A model generated the notes under the pieces. That model made no database searches. It saw only the letters and a list, made by a program, of their open reading frames with translations, and was not told the origin of the DNA. This document shows, piece after piece, positions 34,960-43,070 of a DNA stretch of 64,000 nt (positions are counted from its first letter, which is position 1; every line of letters starts with the position of its first letter). A program made the translations under genes and the position numbers. Origin of the DNA: CAWJPW01 sp963844845 (GTDB lineage: Bacteria; Acidobacteriota; Thermoanaerobaculia; Thermoanaerobaculales; Sulfomarinibacteraceae); NCBI GenBank assembly GCA_963844845.1, contig CAWJPW010000003.1, positions 682,001 to 746,000 on the forward strand. The letters run 5' to 3'.

Positions 34960-36486
34960 TCAGCGCCGCGGGTCGTTCGCCATCGCCTTGAGCGCCTCGA
35001 TGGGCCGACGGTCCGGCGCCATCAGCTTGATTGCGCGGCGCAGCTGTACCTCGGCGTCGGCAGTCCGGCCCAGCTGTCGCAGTACCTGTCCGAGGTAGTA
35101 GGAGGCGAGGCCGCAGCGGGGGTCGATGCGGATGGCGTCGGTGAGCTCCTCCGCCGCCCGACGGGCGCCGGTGACCGGCTCGGTGCGTAAGCGGCACCAG
35201 GCCAGCTCGGCGCGATACTCGCCGTTCTGGGGGTCGAGGTTGGCGGCGTAGGCGAGCTGCGCGAGAGCACGCTGGAACTCGCCGGCCGTCATGAGGAGGC
35301 GGCCGTCCGCGAACTGTACGGCAGGATCGAGCAGGTCGGTCTTGATGCGGAAGCGGTCGCGGTCGAACTCCCGCTGGCTTTCGTCCTTGAACGAGGCCTT
35401 CTCCTGGGCACGGGCGCGGCGGTCCTCGATGAGTCGTTTGCGGGAGTCAGGGTGCACGAGGCCGGCGTAGGCTCTGGCCAGCGCAAGGAACACCGCCTCG
35501 GCCTTGTCCGCCAGCGCCGGGTCCTGGGCCCATGGCGCGAAGCGACGGGCCAGCTCGAGGTAACGGGCGGCGAGCTCCGCTGGGCCGACCTCCTCGTTCA
35601 CGTCGAGCAGCTCGAAGGCGTCGCGGCGGCGGTGCTCGAGAAAGACGCGGGTGAGGTCCTCGGGGGCGACGGCAGGGTGTGTCGGCGGCGTGGAGGAGGA
35701 CGCCGGGGCCGGAGGCGTCGGGACCTTGCCTGCGGTGGCGGGTGCCGCCGGCCGCGACGCCGCCACGGCGCCGATGGTGGCCAGGGCGAATAGGAGACGA
35801 CTCAGCTCCCCCGCGGGGATACCGGTGGCGGCGGCCACCTCGTCCATGCGCCGGGGCTCGGCGAAGGCGTCGAGGACCGCCCGCTGTCGCGGGGTGAAAC
35901 GCACATCGTCGAGGGCGTAGAACACGTCGGGGTTGAGCTGGAGGCGCTTGCCCACCAGTGGTCCCACGGCGGCGTCCACCTGACCCTGGTCGGCGAAGCG
36001 GGTGACCCCGAGCACGATGAGCTGGGGCACGTTGACCTTGAGCGGGGAGACGACGGCGGGGCTCTCGTCGACGAGGCGGAAGCTCCCCTCCCGCCACGAG
36101 AAGCCGTCGAGCAGCTTCTTGGCGAGGTTCTGCTGGAGGATGCGCTCCAGCTCCTCGGGGGTAACCAGGCGCTGATCGAGCAGCACCTGACCCAGGGGCA
36201 GGTCCTTCTGGAGGGAGTCGGCCAGGGCGCGGTTGAGGCCGAGGTCGTCGAGCTTGCCCACCGCCACCATGAAGCGGCCCAGCGTCTCGTGGGCGAGGTT
36301 GGAGCGACAGTCGACCGGCACCCCGGCCTCGAGCACGATCTCCTTGTGCAGCGGCGGACGCTCGATGCTCAGGAGCCCGCTGCGGCCGGTCACCGCCAGC
36401 GCGTGCAGCAGCACCGCGAAGGGGACCTCGCGCAGGGTCCCCTCGGGAAGTGCCGCGATGGCCGCCAGGCGGTCGCGCGGGATCAT
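34960..36486 (-). CDS. DUF4388 / J-like / TPR multidomain protein
   Basis: 508 residues. Residues 10-120 match the DUF4388 (PATAN-like) pattern (GRSGLLSIERPPLHKEIVL, VDCRSNLAHETLGRFM). A helical middle part and a Pro/Ala/Thr linker follow. Residues ~290-365 resemble a J-domain (DAFELLDVNEEV ... ALARAYAGLVHPDSRKRL) but the HPD tripeptide is absent, so it should not stimulate an Hsp70. The C-terminus has TPR-like helices. Such proteins in Myxococcota and Acidobacteriota are linked to gliding, predation or signalling, but function here is unknown. It starts 4 nt after the peptidase stop, so the two are an operon. Confidence 0.7.
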   Translation of the reverse strand: MIPRDRLAAIAALPEGTLREVPFAVLLHALAVTGRSGLLSIERPPLHKEIVLEAGVPVDCRSNLAHETLGRFMVAVGKLDDLGLNRALADSLQKDLPLGQVLLDQRLVTPEELERILQQNLAKKLLDGFSWREGSFRLVDESPAVVSPLKVNVPQLIVLGVTRFADQGQVDAAVGPLVGKRLQLNPDVFYALDDVRFTPRQRAVLDAFAEPRRMDEVAAATGIPAGELSRLLFALATIGAVAASRPAAPATAGKVPTPPAPASSSTPPTHPAVAPEDLTRVFLEHRRRDAFELLDVNEEVGPAELAARYLELARRFAPWAQDPALADKAEAVFLALARAYAGLVHPDSRKRLIEDRRARAQEKASFKDESQREFDRDRFRIKTDLLDPAVQFADGRLLMTAGEFQRALAQLAYAANLDPQNGEYRAELAWCRLRTEPVTGARRAAEELTDAIRIDPRCGLASYYLGQVLRQLGRTADAEVQLRRAIKLMAPDRRPIEALKAMANDPRR

Positions 36487-36490
36487 CGTC

Positions 36491-38578
36491 CTACCGCAGC
36501 ATCTTCCACAGGTACGCGTACTCCAGGGCGGTAATCTCCGCCTTCTGTGCGTTGGTCGTGCCGGCTCCGTGGCCGCCCTCGGTGTTCTCCCAGTAGTACA
36601 CGGGATGGCCCATGGACTCCATCAACGCCGCCATCTTGCGGGCATGGCCGGGATGGACCCGGTCGTCGCGGGTGGTGGTCCAGAAGAAGACCTTGGGGTA
36701 CTTCACGTCCTTCTTGACGAGCTGGTACGGCGACCACTTCTTCATGAACGCCCACTGGGCGGGATCGTCGGGGTCGCCGTACTCCGAGATCCAGCTCGCC
36801 CCGGCGCCGAGCTTGGTGTAGCGGCGCATGTCCAGCAGCGGTACCTGGCAGACCACCGCGTGGAAGAGCTCGGGTCGCCAGGTGAACGCGGCGCCCACCA
36901 GGAGCCCGCCGTTGGAGCCGCCCATGATGCCCAGGTGCGGGGACGACGTGATCTTGCGGGCGATCAGGTCGTCCGCCACGGCGATGAAGTCCTCGATGGC
37001 GTGGTGGTGGTTCTCCTGCACCGCCGCCTGGTGCCACGCGGGTCCGAACTCGCCGCCGCCGCGGATGTTGGCGAGCACCCAGACGCCGCCGCGGGCGAGC
37101 CAGGCGGAGCCCATGGTGGCCGAGTAGGACGGCTCCATGGATACCTCGAAGCCGCCGTAGCCGTAGAGCACGGTGGGCGCCGTGCCGTCGGCGGTGAAGC
37201 CCTTGGGGGTGACCACGAAGTAGGGGATCTGCGTACCGTCCTTGGAGGTGGCCTCGTACTGTGCGACCTTCATCCCGTCCGTGTCGAAGAACGCCGGCAG
37301 GGACGTGAGCTTCGCTGGCGTGCCGTCGTGCACCATGAAGAGGCTCGAGGGAGTGAGGAAGTCGGCATACCGGAGGAACCAGTCGGCCACTTGGTCGGAG
37401 GTGGCGACGATGCTCACGCTGCCGAGCCCGGGGACGCCGATCTCCCGGTGGCTCCAGGCGCCGTTCTCGTCCAGGCTGTACTCGAGCACCCGGCCGCGCA
37501 CGTTGTCCAGCAGCGTCACCAGCAGGCGGTCGGCGGTGCGGTCGACCTCGGCCAGCGAGGTGCGCGGCTCGGGGTCGAAGAGGACTGCGAAGTTACGGCC
37601 GCCGCGCAGGAAGTCGTCGAGGGGAATGGCGAGGAGGGCGCCGCCCGGGTAGGTCGTCCCGGACACCGTCCACGGCGTACGCAGCGAGATCACCAGGTGG
37701 TCCTTGAAGAAGGCCTGAAGGCGCGCGTCATCGGGGATGTCGAGGCGCACCAGGCGCTCGCCCAGCCTGAGGAAGACGCGGCTCGTGAAGAAGGTGGGGC
37801 CTTCGTGGACGACGTCGTACCGGCCCTCGGGGGTGACGACGGTGTAGCCGCTCACGGAGATGTCGTCGGGCGCGCCCGCGAGAACCGTCTTCGCCTCGGC
37901 GAGCGGGGTGCCGCGGCGCCACAGCTTCACGATGCGTGGGTAGCCCGAGGTGGTGAGGGAGCCGTCGCCGAAGTCGGTGCCCACCCAGAGGGTGTCGGCG
38001 TCCTTCCAGGCGACGTCGGACTTCGCTTCGGGCAGCTCGAAGCCGTCCTTGACGAAAGCCTTGGCGGCGGTATCGAACTCGCGCTGGACGACGGTGTCGC
38101 CGCCGCCGCGGGAGAGCGTCACCATGCACAGGCGGTAGTCGGGCTCGAGACAGGTCGCGCCCTTGAAGGCCCACGGCACCCCGTCCGCCTCGGCCAGAGC
38201 GTCGACGTCCAGGAGCGTCTCCCAGACCGGGCTCTTCGTGCGGTAGGATGCGAGGTCGGTGCGGCGCCAGATGCCGCGCGGGTGCTCGGCGTCCTGCCAG
38301 AAGTTGTAGACCTCCTCGCCGCGCAGGGTCGGCCAGGCAATGCGCGCCTCCGAGTCGAGGATCTCCTGCGTACGGGTGCGGATGGGTGCGAACTCGGGGA
38401 TCTTTTCCAGCTCGCTGGTGGTCGCATGGTTCTGGGCCTCGACCCAGGCCATCGCGCGTGGGCCTTCGACGTCTTCGAGCCAGTGGAACGGGTCGGCGGG
38501 CGACGCCTCGTCGGCGGCCGCAAGGACCATGGCCGGGAGGGCGAGGGTCGCGGCGAGCAGCAGGATTCCGAACTTCAT
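36491..38578 (-). CDS. secreted prolyl oligopeptidase (S9A)
   Basis: 695 residues from ATG at 38578 (AGGAGA upstream). A signal peptide (MKFGILLLAATLALPAMVLA) is followed by the seven-bladed propeller domain and, from about 425, the alpha/beta-hydrolase domain with catalytic serine in GGSNGG, aspartate in DDRVHPGHA and histidine in EGGHGAG. S9A enzymes cleave after proline in short peptides; this one would act in the periplasm or outside. An in-frame extension to 38662 would hide the signal peptide and is rejected. Confidence 0.9.
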   Translation of the reverse strand: MKFGILLLAATLALPAMVLAAADEASPADPFHWLEDVEGPRAMAWVEAQNHATTSELEKIPEFAPIRTRTQEILDSEARIAWPTLRGEEVYNFWQDAEHPRGIWRRTDLASYRTKSPVWETLLDVDALAEADGVPWAFKGATCLEPDYRLCMVTLSRGGGDTVVQREFDTAAKAFVKDGFELPEAKSDVAWKDADTLWVGTDFGDGSLTTSGYPRIVKLWRRGTPLAEAKTVLAGAPDDISVSGYTVVTPEGRYDVVHEGPTFFTSRVFLRLGERLVRLDIPDDARLQAFFKDHLVISLRTPWTVSGTTYPGGALLAIPLDDFLRGGRNFAVLFDPEPRTSLAEVDRTADRLLVTLLDNVRGRVLEYSLDENGAWSHREIGVPGLGSVSIVATSDQVADWFLRYADFLTPSSLFMVHDGTPAKLTSLPAFFDTDGMKVAQYEATSKDGTQIPYFVVTPKGFTADGTAPTVLYGYGGFEVSMEPSYSATMGSAWLARGGVWVLANIRGGGEFGPAWHQAAVQENHHHAIEDFIAVADDLIARKITSSPHLGIMGGSNGGLLVGAAFTWRPELFHAVVCQVPLLDMRRYTKLGAGASWISEYGDPDDPAQWAFMKKWSPYQLVKKDVKYPKVFFWTTTRDDRVHPGHARKMAALMESMGHPVYYWENTEGGHGAGTTNAQKAEITALEYAYLWKMLR

Positions 38579-38733
38579 GGGCCTTCTCCTGGGAACAGTG
38601 TGGGCGCCCCGCATCGGGGCGTCGAGCCCATCCGATGGTAGCAGGCTGGCGCGATCCGTCATCTGTGAACGTCCGCATCGAAGCCGGCGCTACGGCCGCC
38701 ATGATGCCATGCCGACGGGGGGCGCTGCGGGCG

Positions 38734-38739
38734 TACCAT
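38734..38739 (+). promoter_or_regulatory. -10 element of the thioredoxin-HEAT gene (leaderless)
   Basis: TACCAT ends 6 nt before the ATG at 38746; no Shine-Dalgarno. Spacing matches the other leaderless starts in the window. Confidence 0.4.
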
Positions 38740-38745
38740 GGGCGG

Positions 38746-39738
38746 ATGAGCTTCGGGAGTGTCGACGGCGAGATCCTCGCGGCCGCCGAAGCGGCGGCGG
38801 GTGGTGAGCGGCGGGTGGGGCTGCGTCTGCATCCCGGCGAGGGGCCGCTGGCGGAGCGTTTCGCCGAGCTCGCCGCCGCGATCGAGAGGACGAGTGGCGG
38901 GGCCGTGTGCCGCAGCGAGGGCGGCGGCTCCAGGCCCCCCGAGGTTCCGGCGCTGACGCTGACCGCCGCGGGGGCGGGGGTGATCCACTATCTGGCCGCA
39001 CCCGCGGGGCCCGAGGCCGCTCCCTTCGCGGCGGCCCTGAGCTGGCTGGCGGGTGGCGGGCCCGGCCCCGAGAGCGGGATCTCCGAGGGCGCCGTCGAGC
39101 TCCCGACGCGGCTCACGGTGCTGATGGCCGCCGAGTGCCCGCACTGCCCGCACGCCGTGCGTGCCGCGGTGTGCCTGGCCGCGGCGAGCTCCGCCGTGGA
39201 GCTGGCGGTGGTGGATGTCGTGCTGTTCCCGGTACTGGCCGCGCGCCACGCGGTGACCTCGGTCCCCGCCACCGTCATCGATGACGACCTCGTCCTCACC
39301 GGCGTCCACACGCCGGCGGCGCTGGTCGAGCAGCTGCGGCGCCGCGGCACCCCGGCTCACGGGGTCGACGTGCTGGAGGCACTGGCGGACGCCGGCGACC
39401 TCGACCGGGTGGCGGCCCACTTGACGACAGCCGAGGGTGCGGCGGCACTTGCCGGGGCCTGGGCGGCGGCGGCGCTCGAACGGCGCATGGTCCTTCTGCT
39501 TGCCGCGCGTGCGGCGCTGCAGCAGGATGTCGGCGCCCTGGACCCGGCGGTGGAGGGGCTGCTGCCTCTCCTGGAGGCCCGCGAGGTGGCCGTGCGTGGT
39601 GACACCGCGGATCTCCTCGGGGACATCGGCCACCCGGCGGCGGCGGCCCCCCTGAAGCACCTCCTCGCTGACTCCGATCCCGACGTGCGCGAAGCCGCCG
39701 CCGATGCGCTGGAGGCGATCGTCCACCGGCGGGAGTGA
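38746..39738 (+). CDS. double-thioredoxin (PDO/AhpF-NTD-like) protein with HEAT repeats
   Basis: 330 residues from ATG at 38746. Residues 1-105 look like a thioredoxin fold without active cysteines. Residues 115-205 are a second one with the redox motif C-P-H-C (AAECPHCPHAVRAA) and the cis-proline in TSVPATVIDD. The pair resembles the N-terminal domain of AhpF or protein disulfide oxidoreductases. From ~235 two to three HEAT-like repeats follow (VRGDTADLLGDIGHPAAAAPLKHLL), a docking scaffold. A thiol-disulfide role on a protein partner is inferred. A frame reaching back to 38248 is a shadow of the peptidase. Confidence 0.72.
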   Translation: MSFGSVDGEILAAAEAAAGGERRVGLRLHPGEGPLAERFAELAAAIERTSGGAVCRSEGGGSRPPEVPALTLTAAGAGVIHYLAAPAGPEAAPFAAALSWLAGGGPGPESGISEGAVELPTRLTVLMAAECPHCPHAVRAAVCLAAASSAVELAVVDVVLFPVLAARHAVTSVPATVIDDDLVLTGVHTPAALVEQLRRRGTPAHGVDVLEALADAGDLDRVAAHLTTAEGAAALAGAWAAAALERRMVLLLAARAALQQDVGALDPAVEGLLPLLEAREVAVRGDTADLLGDIGHPAAAAPLKHLLADSDPDVREAAADALEAIVHRRE

Positions 39739-39824
39739 AGCCGCCGCTCTGAGCGAGGCGCCGTCGCGTCGCCGTCGGCGTCGCGCCGCGGAGGCCCCCC
39801 GTCCTCACCTCCCGGCCCGCTTGG

Positions 39825-42800
39825 GTGCCGTGGCGGGTACTCGAGAGCTACGTCTCCTTCATCCGTGCGGTGACGATGTCGACAGCCGGGCGCCTTCTTG
39901 ACACCCCGGCTGCGCCCGTGGTCCCATCGGCCAGCATGCGGGCCTCAGCCAATCCAGCTGGAACTGTGGTGATCGCCCGGGGACCGCGGGCGGCGGAGAC
40001 GGCGGTTCTCGGACGGCTCGACGAGCTGATTCCCCGGCGTCCCGAAGACCTCAACCTGCCGGTGCGGGTGGTGGTGCCGTCCCGTTCGCTCCGGGGTCAC
40101 CTGAGCGCGCAGCTGCTTCGCCGCCACGGCCGGCCGCTGGCCGGAGTCCTGGTGCAAACCCTCTACGGCCTCTCCCTCGAGGTGATGGGGCGCTCAGAAG
40201 TCCAGCTGGTGCGCGGCGATGCGGCCCTGGAGGTGCTCGCGAGGCGCCTCGCCCGCCGCGAGCCCGAGCTCGACACCGTGCTCGGCGGAGTCCGCGACGG
40301 GCACGGCGCGACGGTGGCCAGCGTTCGCGATCTGCTGGATGCCGGCCTGGGGTCGGCTCACGCCACGGCTCTGCTGGAGCGCCTCGAGGAGCTGGCCCTG
40401 GGAGAGGTCGGGCCGGCGGCGCGCCGCGCCGCCGCCCTGGTGCGCATCGCCGCCCATCTCGCCGAGAGCGGAGCCCCCGCCGGTCTCGCCTTCGCCGCGA
40501 CGGCGTACGCCCGCGCCGCGGACGCTCTCGCCGCGGAGCCCGTCGCGTCGCTGCCGGCCCGCGGCGTGCTGGTGCACGGCTTCGCCGACGCCACCGGCGT
40601 GGCATCCGATCTCCTCGAGGCGCTTCTTCGCCACCGCGGCGCTGTGCTGGTGCTCGACCGCCCGCCCGACCCGATGGATCCCGAGCGCACCGACGCTGGC
40701 GAGGCGTTCCGTGCGCCCTTCGCCGAGCGGATGCTGAGCGCTGCCGCCGAAGTGGTGGACGCGCCGCCACCGCCTGCTCCGGCGCTGGTGTCCGCGCTGC
40801 ACGCGCCGCGACGGGAGGCCGAGGTCCGGGCGGCGGTGCTGCGGGTGCGCGATCTCCTGGCCGAGGGCACGCGTCCCGAGGCGGTGGGGATCGTGGTGCG
40901 TCAGCTGCCGCCCTACGCCGCGCTGCTGCGCCGCCAGCTGGAGCGCCTCGCGGTGCCCTTCACCGCCGAGGCCGTGATGAGCGGTCCGGAGCGGCGCCGC
41001 GCAGGCGCCGTGGCGACGGTGCTCCGCGAAGGCGAGAACGCGACCCTCGACGCCTGGCTCGAGGCCGGCGCGGCGGGACGGGTGCCACCCGCCGACCTCC
41101 GCCTGGGCGTGCGCGTGCTCGGCCTTCTCCGCCTGGTGGATGCGGCCGGCGCCGAGAGGGGCCCCCTCCCGGAGGTCATTCGGCTTCCCGTCGCCAGCGG
41201 CGGCGCGGAGGAGGACGGGACGCCGGACGAAGCCCGGCGCGAGCTTCCGGGCGAGCGTCTGCGCGGCTTTCTGGCCGAGGCCCGAGAGGCGGCGGCGATC
41301 CTCGGCGGGTGGCCGGCGGCGGCCCCGGTGGGGGAGCACCTGGATCGCTTCGCCCGGCTCGCCGTAATGCTCGAAGGCGGGGGCGCCCTCCATGAGGCGG
41401 TGGAAACGGCGCTGGCGGAGCTGCCGCCCGGTTGGGAGCTGAGCCGGGAGGAGTGGGTGCTCCTGGTCGGCCGCGGGCTGGAGGGGGTCGGCGAGGTGCC
41501 GCTGGGTGGGCGAGGAGGGGGCGTGCAGGTCCTGGACGCCACCGCGGCCCGCGGGCGCACCTTCGAGCACCTCGTGGTGCTCGGCCTCAACCGCGACCTT
41601 TTTCCCCGCGCCGTGCGGGAGGACCCTCTGCTGCCCGACGACGTCCGCGCCCGCATCGCGGTGGTGCTTCCCGAGCTGCGGCCCAAGCGGGCGGGGTGGG
41701 ACGAGGAGCGCTTCCTCTTCGCGCAGCTCCTCGCCGCCGCGCCGGTGGTGACGTTGAGCTGGAGCGACGGCGACGCCGCCGGCCGGCCGCTGCCACGCTC
41801 GTCGCTGGTGGAGCGGCTGCTGCGGGTTGCCGAGGTGGAGCCGGCGGCGGCCCCGGCGCTCTGGCACGCCGATGGTGCGGTCCGACCCGCGTTCGAAGCG
41901 GCGGTGCTGGCGGGAGCCTCGGGTGACCGCGACGCCTGGCAGCAGGCTCTCGCCGCGGCCATCGTCGAGGGCCGCGAGCGCGCGGGGGCGGTCCTCGAAC
42001 CCGACCCTCCGCCGGCGGCCGCCGCCGCGGGCCGGCGGGCGGTCCTCGATGCCATGGACCCGCCGGCGCCCACCCGGGAGCTCGGGCCCTACCACGGCCT
42101 GCTGGGGCCGGGAGCGGCCGGCGAGCCGCCGGAGCCGGTGCCGGTCACCCGGCTGGAAGCCATGGCGGCGTGTCCGTTCCAGCTCTTCGTCACACGGGTT
42201 CTCGGCATCGTCCCCGCTCCCGACCCGCTGCTGGTGCTGCCCTCCCCGGACGCGCGCCTGGTGGGGTCGGTGGTGCACGCGGTGCTGGAGCGGGTGGTGG
42301 AGGCGGGCCGCGACTGGCCGGCCGCCGCAGTGATCGAGGAGTGGCTCGCCTGCGAGGCGGTGACGGTGGCCCGTCGCGAGGGTCTCGCCCTGCCGGCGCT
42401 CGCCCCCCTGCTCGCCGCCGGCGCCCGCCCCTTCCTGGAGGTCGCACGCCGCGTCGACTGGCCGGAAGGCCGGGGACCTGAGCTGGCGCGGGGCGAGGTC
42501 AACGGCGAGGCGATGGTGGCCGGCGCGCGGGTGAGATTCCGTGCCGACCGCGTCGACGGCGCCGGCGAGGCCCGGGTGCTCACCGACTACAAGACCGGCA
42601 AGCCGTTCGCGGACCAGAAGAAGGAGGCGGTCCGGCAGGCCAAGCTGCTGGCCCAGGTGCGGTCGGGAGGCCGGCTCCAGGCTGCGGTGTACGCGGCCGC
42701 AGCCGGCCCCGGGGGAGCTGGGCGCTACGTCTTCCTCGGCGGGGGCGACCGCTTCGGCCCGGAGCAGCGGGAGCTCATGGCCGGAGGCGACGACGCCGAG

Positions 42801-43070
42801 GTGCGTGAGGCCCTCGAGGAGGCCGTGGCGGTCCTCCTGACGGCGTGGCGTGAGGGTGCCTTCGTGCCGCGGGTGGAGGAGGCGGGCCGGTCCGTCACGA
42901 ACCCGGCGTGCCACTGGTGTGCGGTGCGCGAGGCATGCCTGCGCAGCGACTCGGGGTTCCGCCGCCGGCTCGTGAGCTGGATGGACTCCCACCGGCCGGG
43001 CGCCGCGGACGGCGCCGCCGCGGCCGCGGCGGTGTGGTGGCTGGGCGCCCGTGGGGAGGTCGAGGGGTGA
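39825..43070 (+). CDS. AddB/RecB-type PD-(D/E)XK nuclease-helicase subunit
   Basis: Up to 1081 residues; the start is uncertain (GTG 39825, ATG 39876 or ATG 39936 are all in frame without clear signals). The N-terminal half is helicase-like but its Walker A position (VIARGPRAAET) is degenerate, as in AddB. The C-terminal nuclease has HAVLERV, VLTDYKTGK (catalytic D and K) and QAAVYA, with cysteines of an AddB-type iron-sulfur staple: one in AACPFQLF, then C-x2-C-x5-C in ACHWCAVREACL. With the next gene it should form the double-strand-break resection complex equivalent to AddAB/RecBCD. Confidence 0.8.
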   Translation: MPWRVLESYVSFIRAVTMSTAGRLLDTPAAPVVPSASMRASANPAGTVVIARGPRAAETAVLGRLDELIPRRPEDLNLPVRVVVPSRSLRGHLSAQLLRRHGRPLAGVLVQTLYGLSLEVMGRSEVQLVRGDAALEVLARRLARREPELDTVLGGVRDGHGATVASVRDLLDAGLGSAHATALLERLEELALGEVGPAARRAAALVRIAAHLAESGAPAGLAFAATAYARAADALAAEPVASLPARGVLVHGFADATGVASDLLEALLRHRGAVLVLDRPPDPMDPERTDAGEAFRAPFAERMLSAAAEVVDAPPPPAPALVSALHAPRREAEVRAAVLRVRDLLAEGTRPEAVGIVVRQLPPYAALLRRQLERLAVPFTAEAVMSGPERRRAGAVATVLREGENATLDAWLEAGAAGRVPPADLRLGVRVLGLLRLVDAAGAERGPLPEVIRLPVASGGAEEDGTPDEARRELPGERLRGFLAEAREAAAILGGWPAAAPVGEHLDRFARLAVMLEGGGALHEAVETALAELPPGWELSREEWVLLVGRGLEGVGEVPLGGRGGGVQVLDATAARGRTFEHLVVLGLNRDLFPRAVREDPLLPDDVRARIAVVLPELRPKRAGWDEERFLFAQLLAAAPVVTLSWSDGDAAGRPLPRSSLVERLLRVAEVEPAAAPALWHADGAVRPAFEAAVLAGASGDRDAWQQALAAAIVEGRERAGAVLEPDPPPAAAAAGRRAVLDAMDPPAPTRELGPYHGLLGPGAAGEPPEPVPVTRLEAMAACPFQLFVTRVLGIVPAPDPLLVLPSPDARLVGSVVHAVLERVVEAGRDWPAAAVIEEWLACEAVTVARREGLALPALAPLLAAGARPFLEVARRVDWPEGRGPELARGEVNGEAMVAGARVRFRADRVDGAGEARVLTDYKTGKPFADQKKEAVRQAKLLAQVRSGGRLQAAVYAAAAGPGGAGRYVFLGGGDRFGPEQRELMAGGDDAEVREALEEAVAVLLTAWREGAFVPRVEEAGRSVTNPACHWCAVREACLRSDSGFRRRLVSWMDSHRPGAADGAAAAAAVWWLGARGEVEG

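Noticed and set aside
40194..42992. Minus-strand open frame of 932 codons opposite the AddB-like gene
   Set aside because: Antisense shadow; the plus strand has nuclease motifs and Fe-S cysteines in order.
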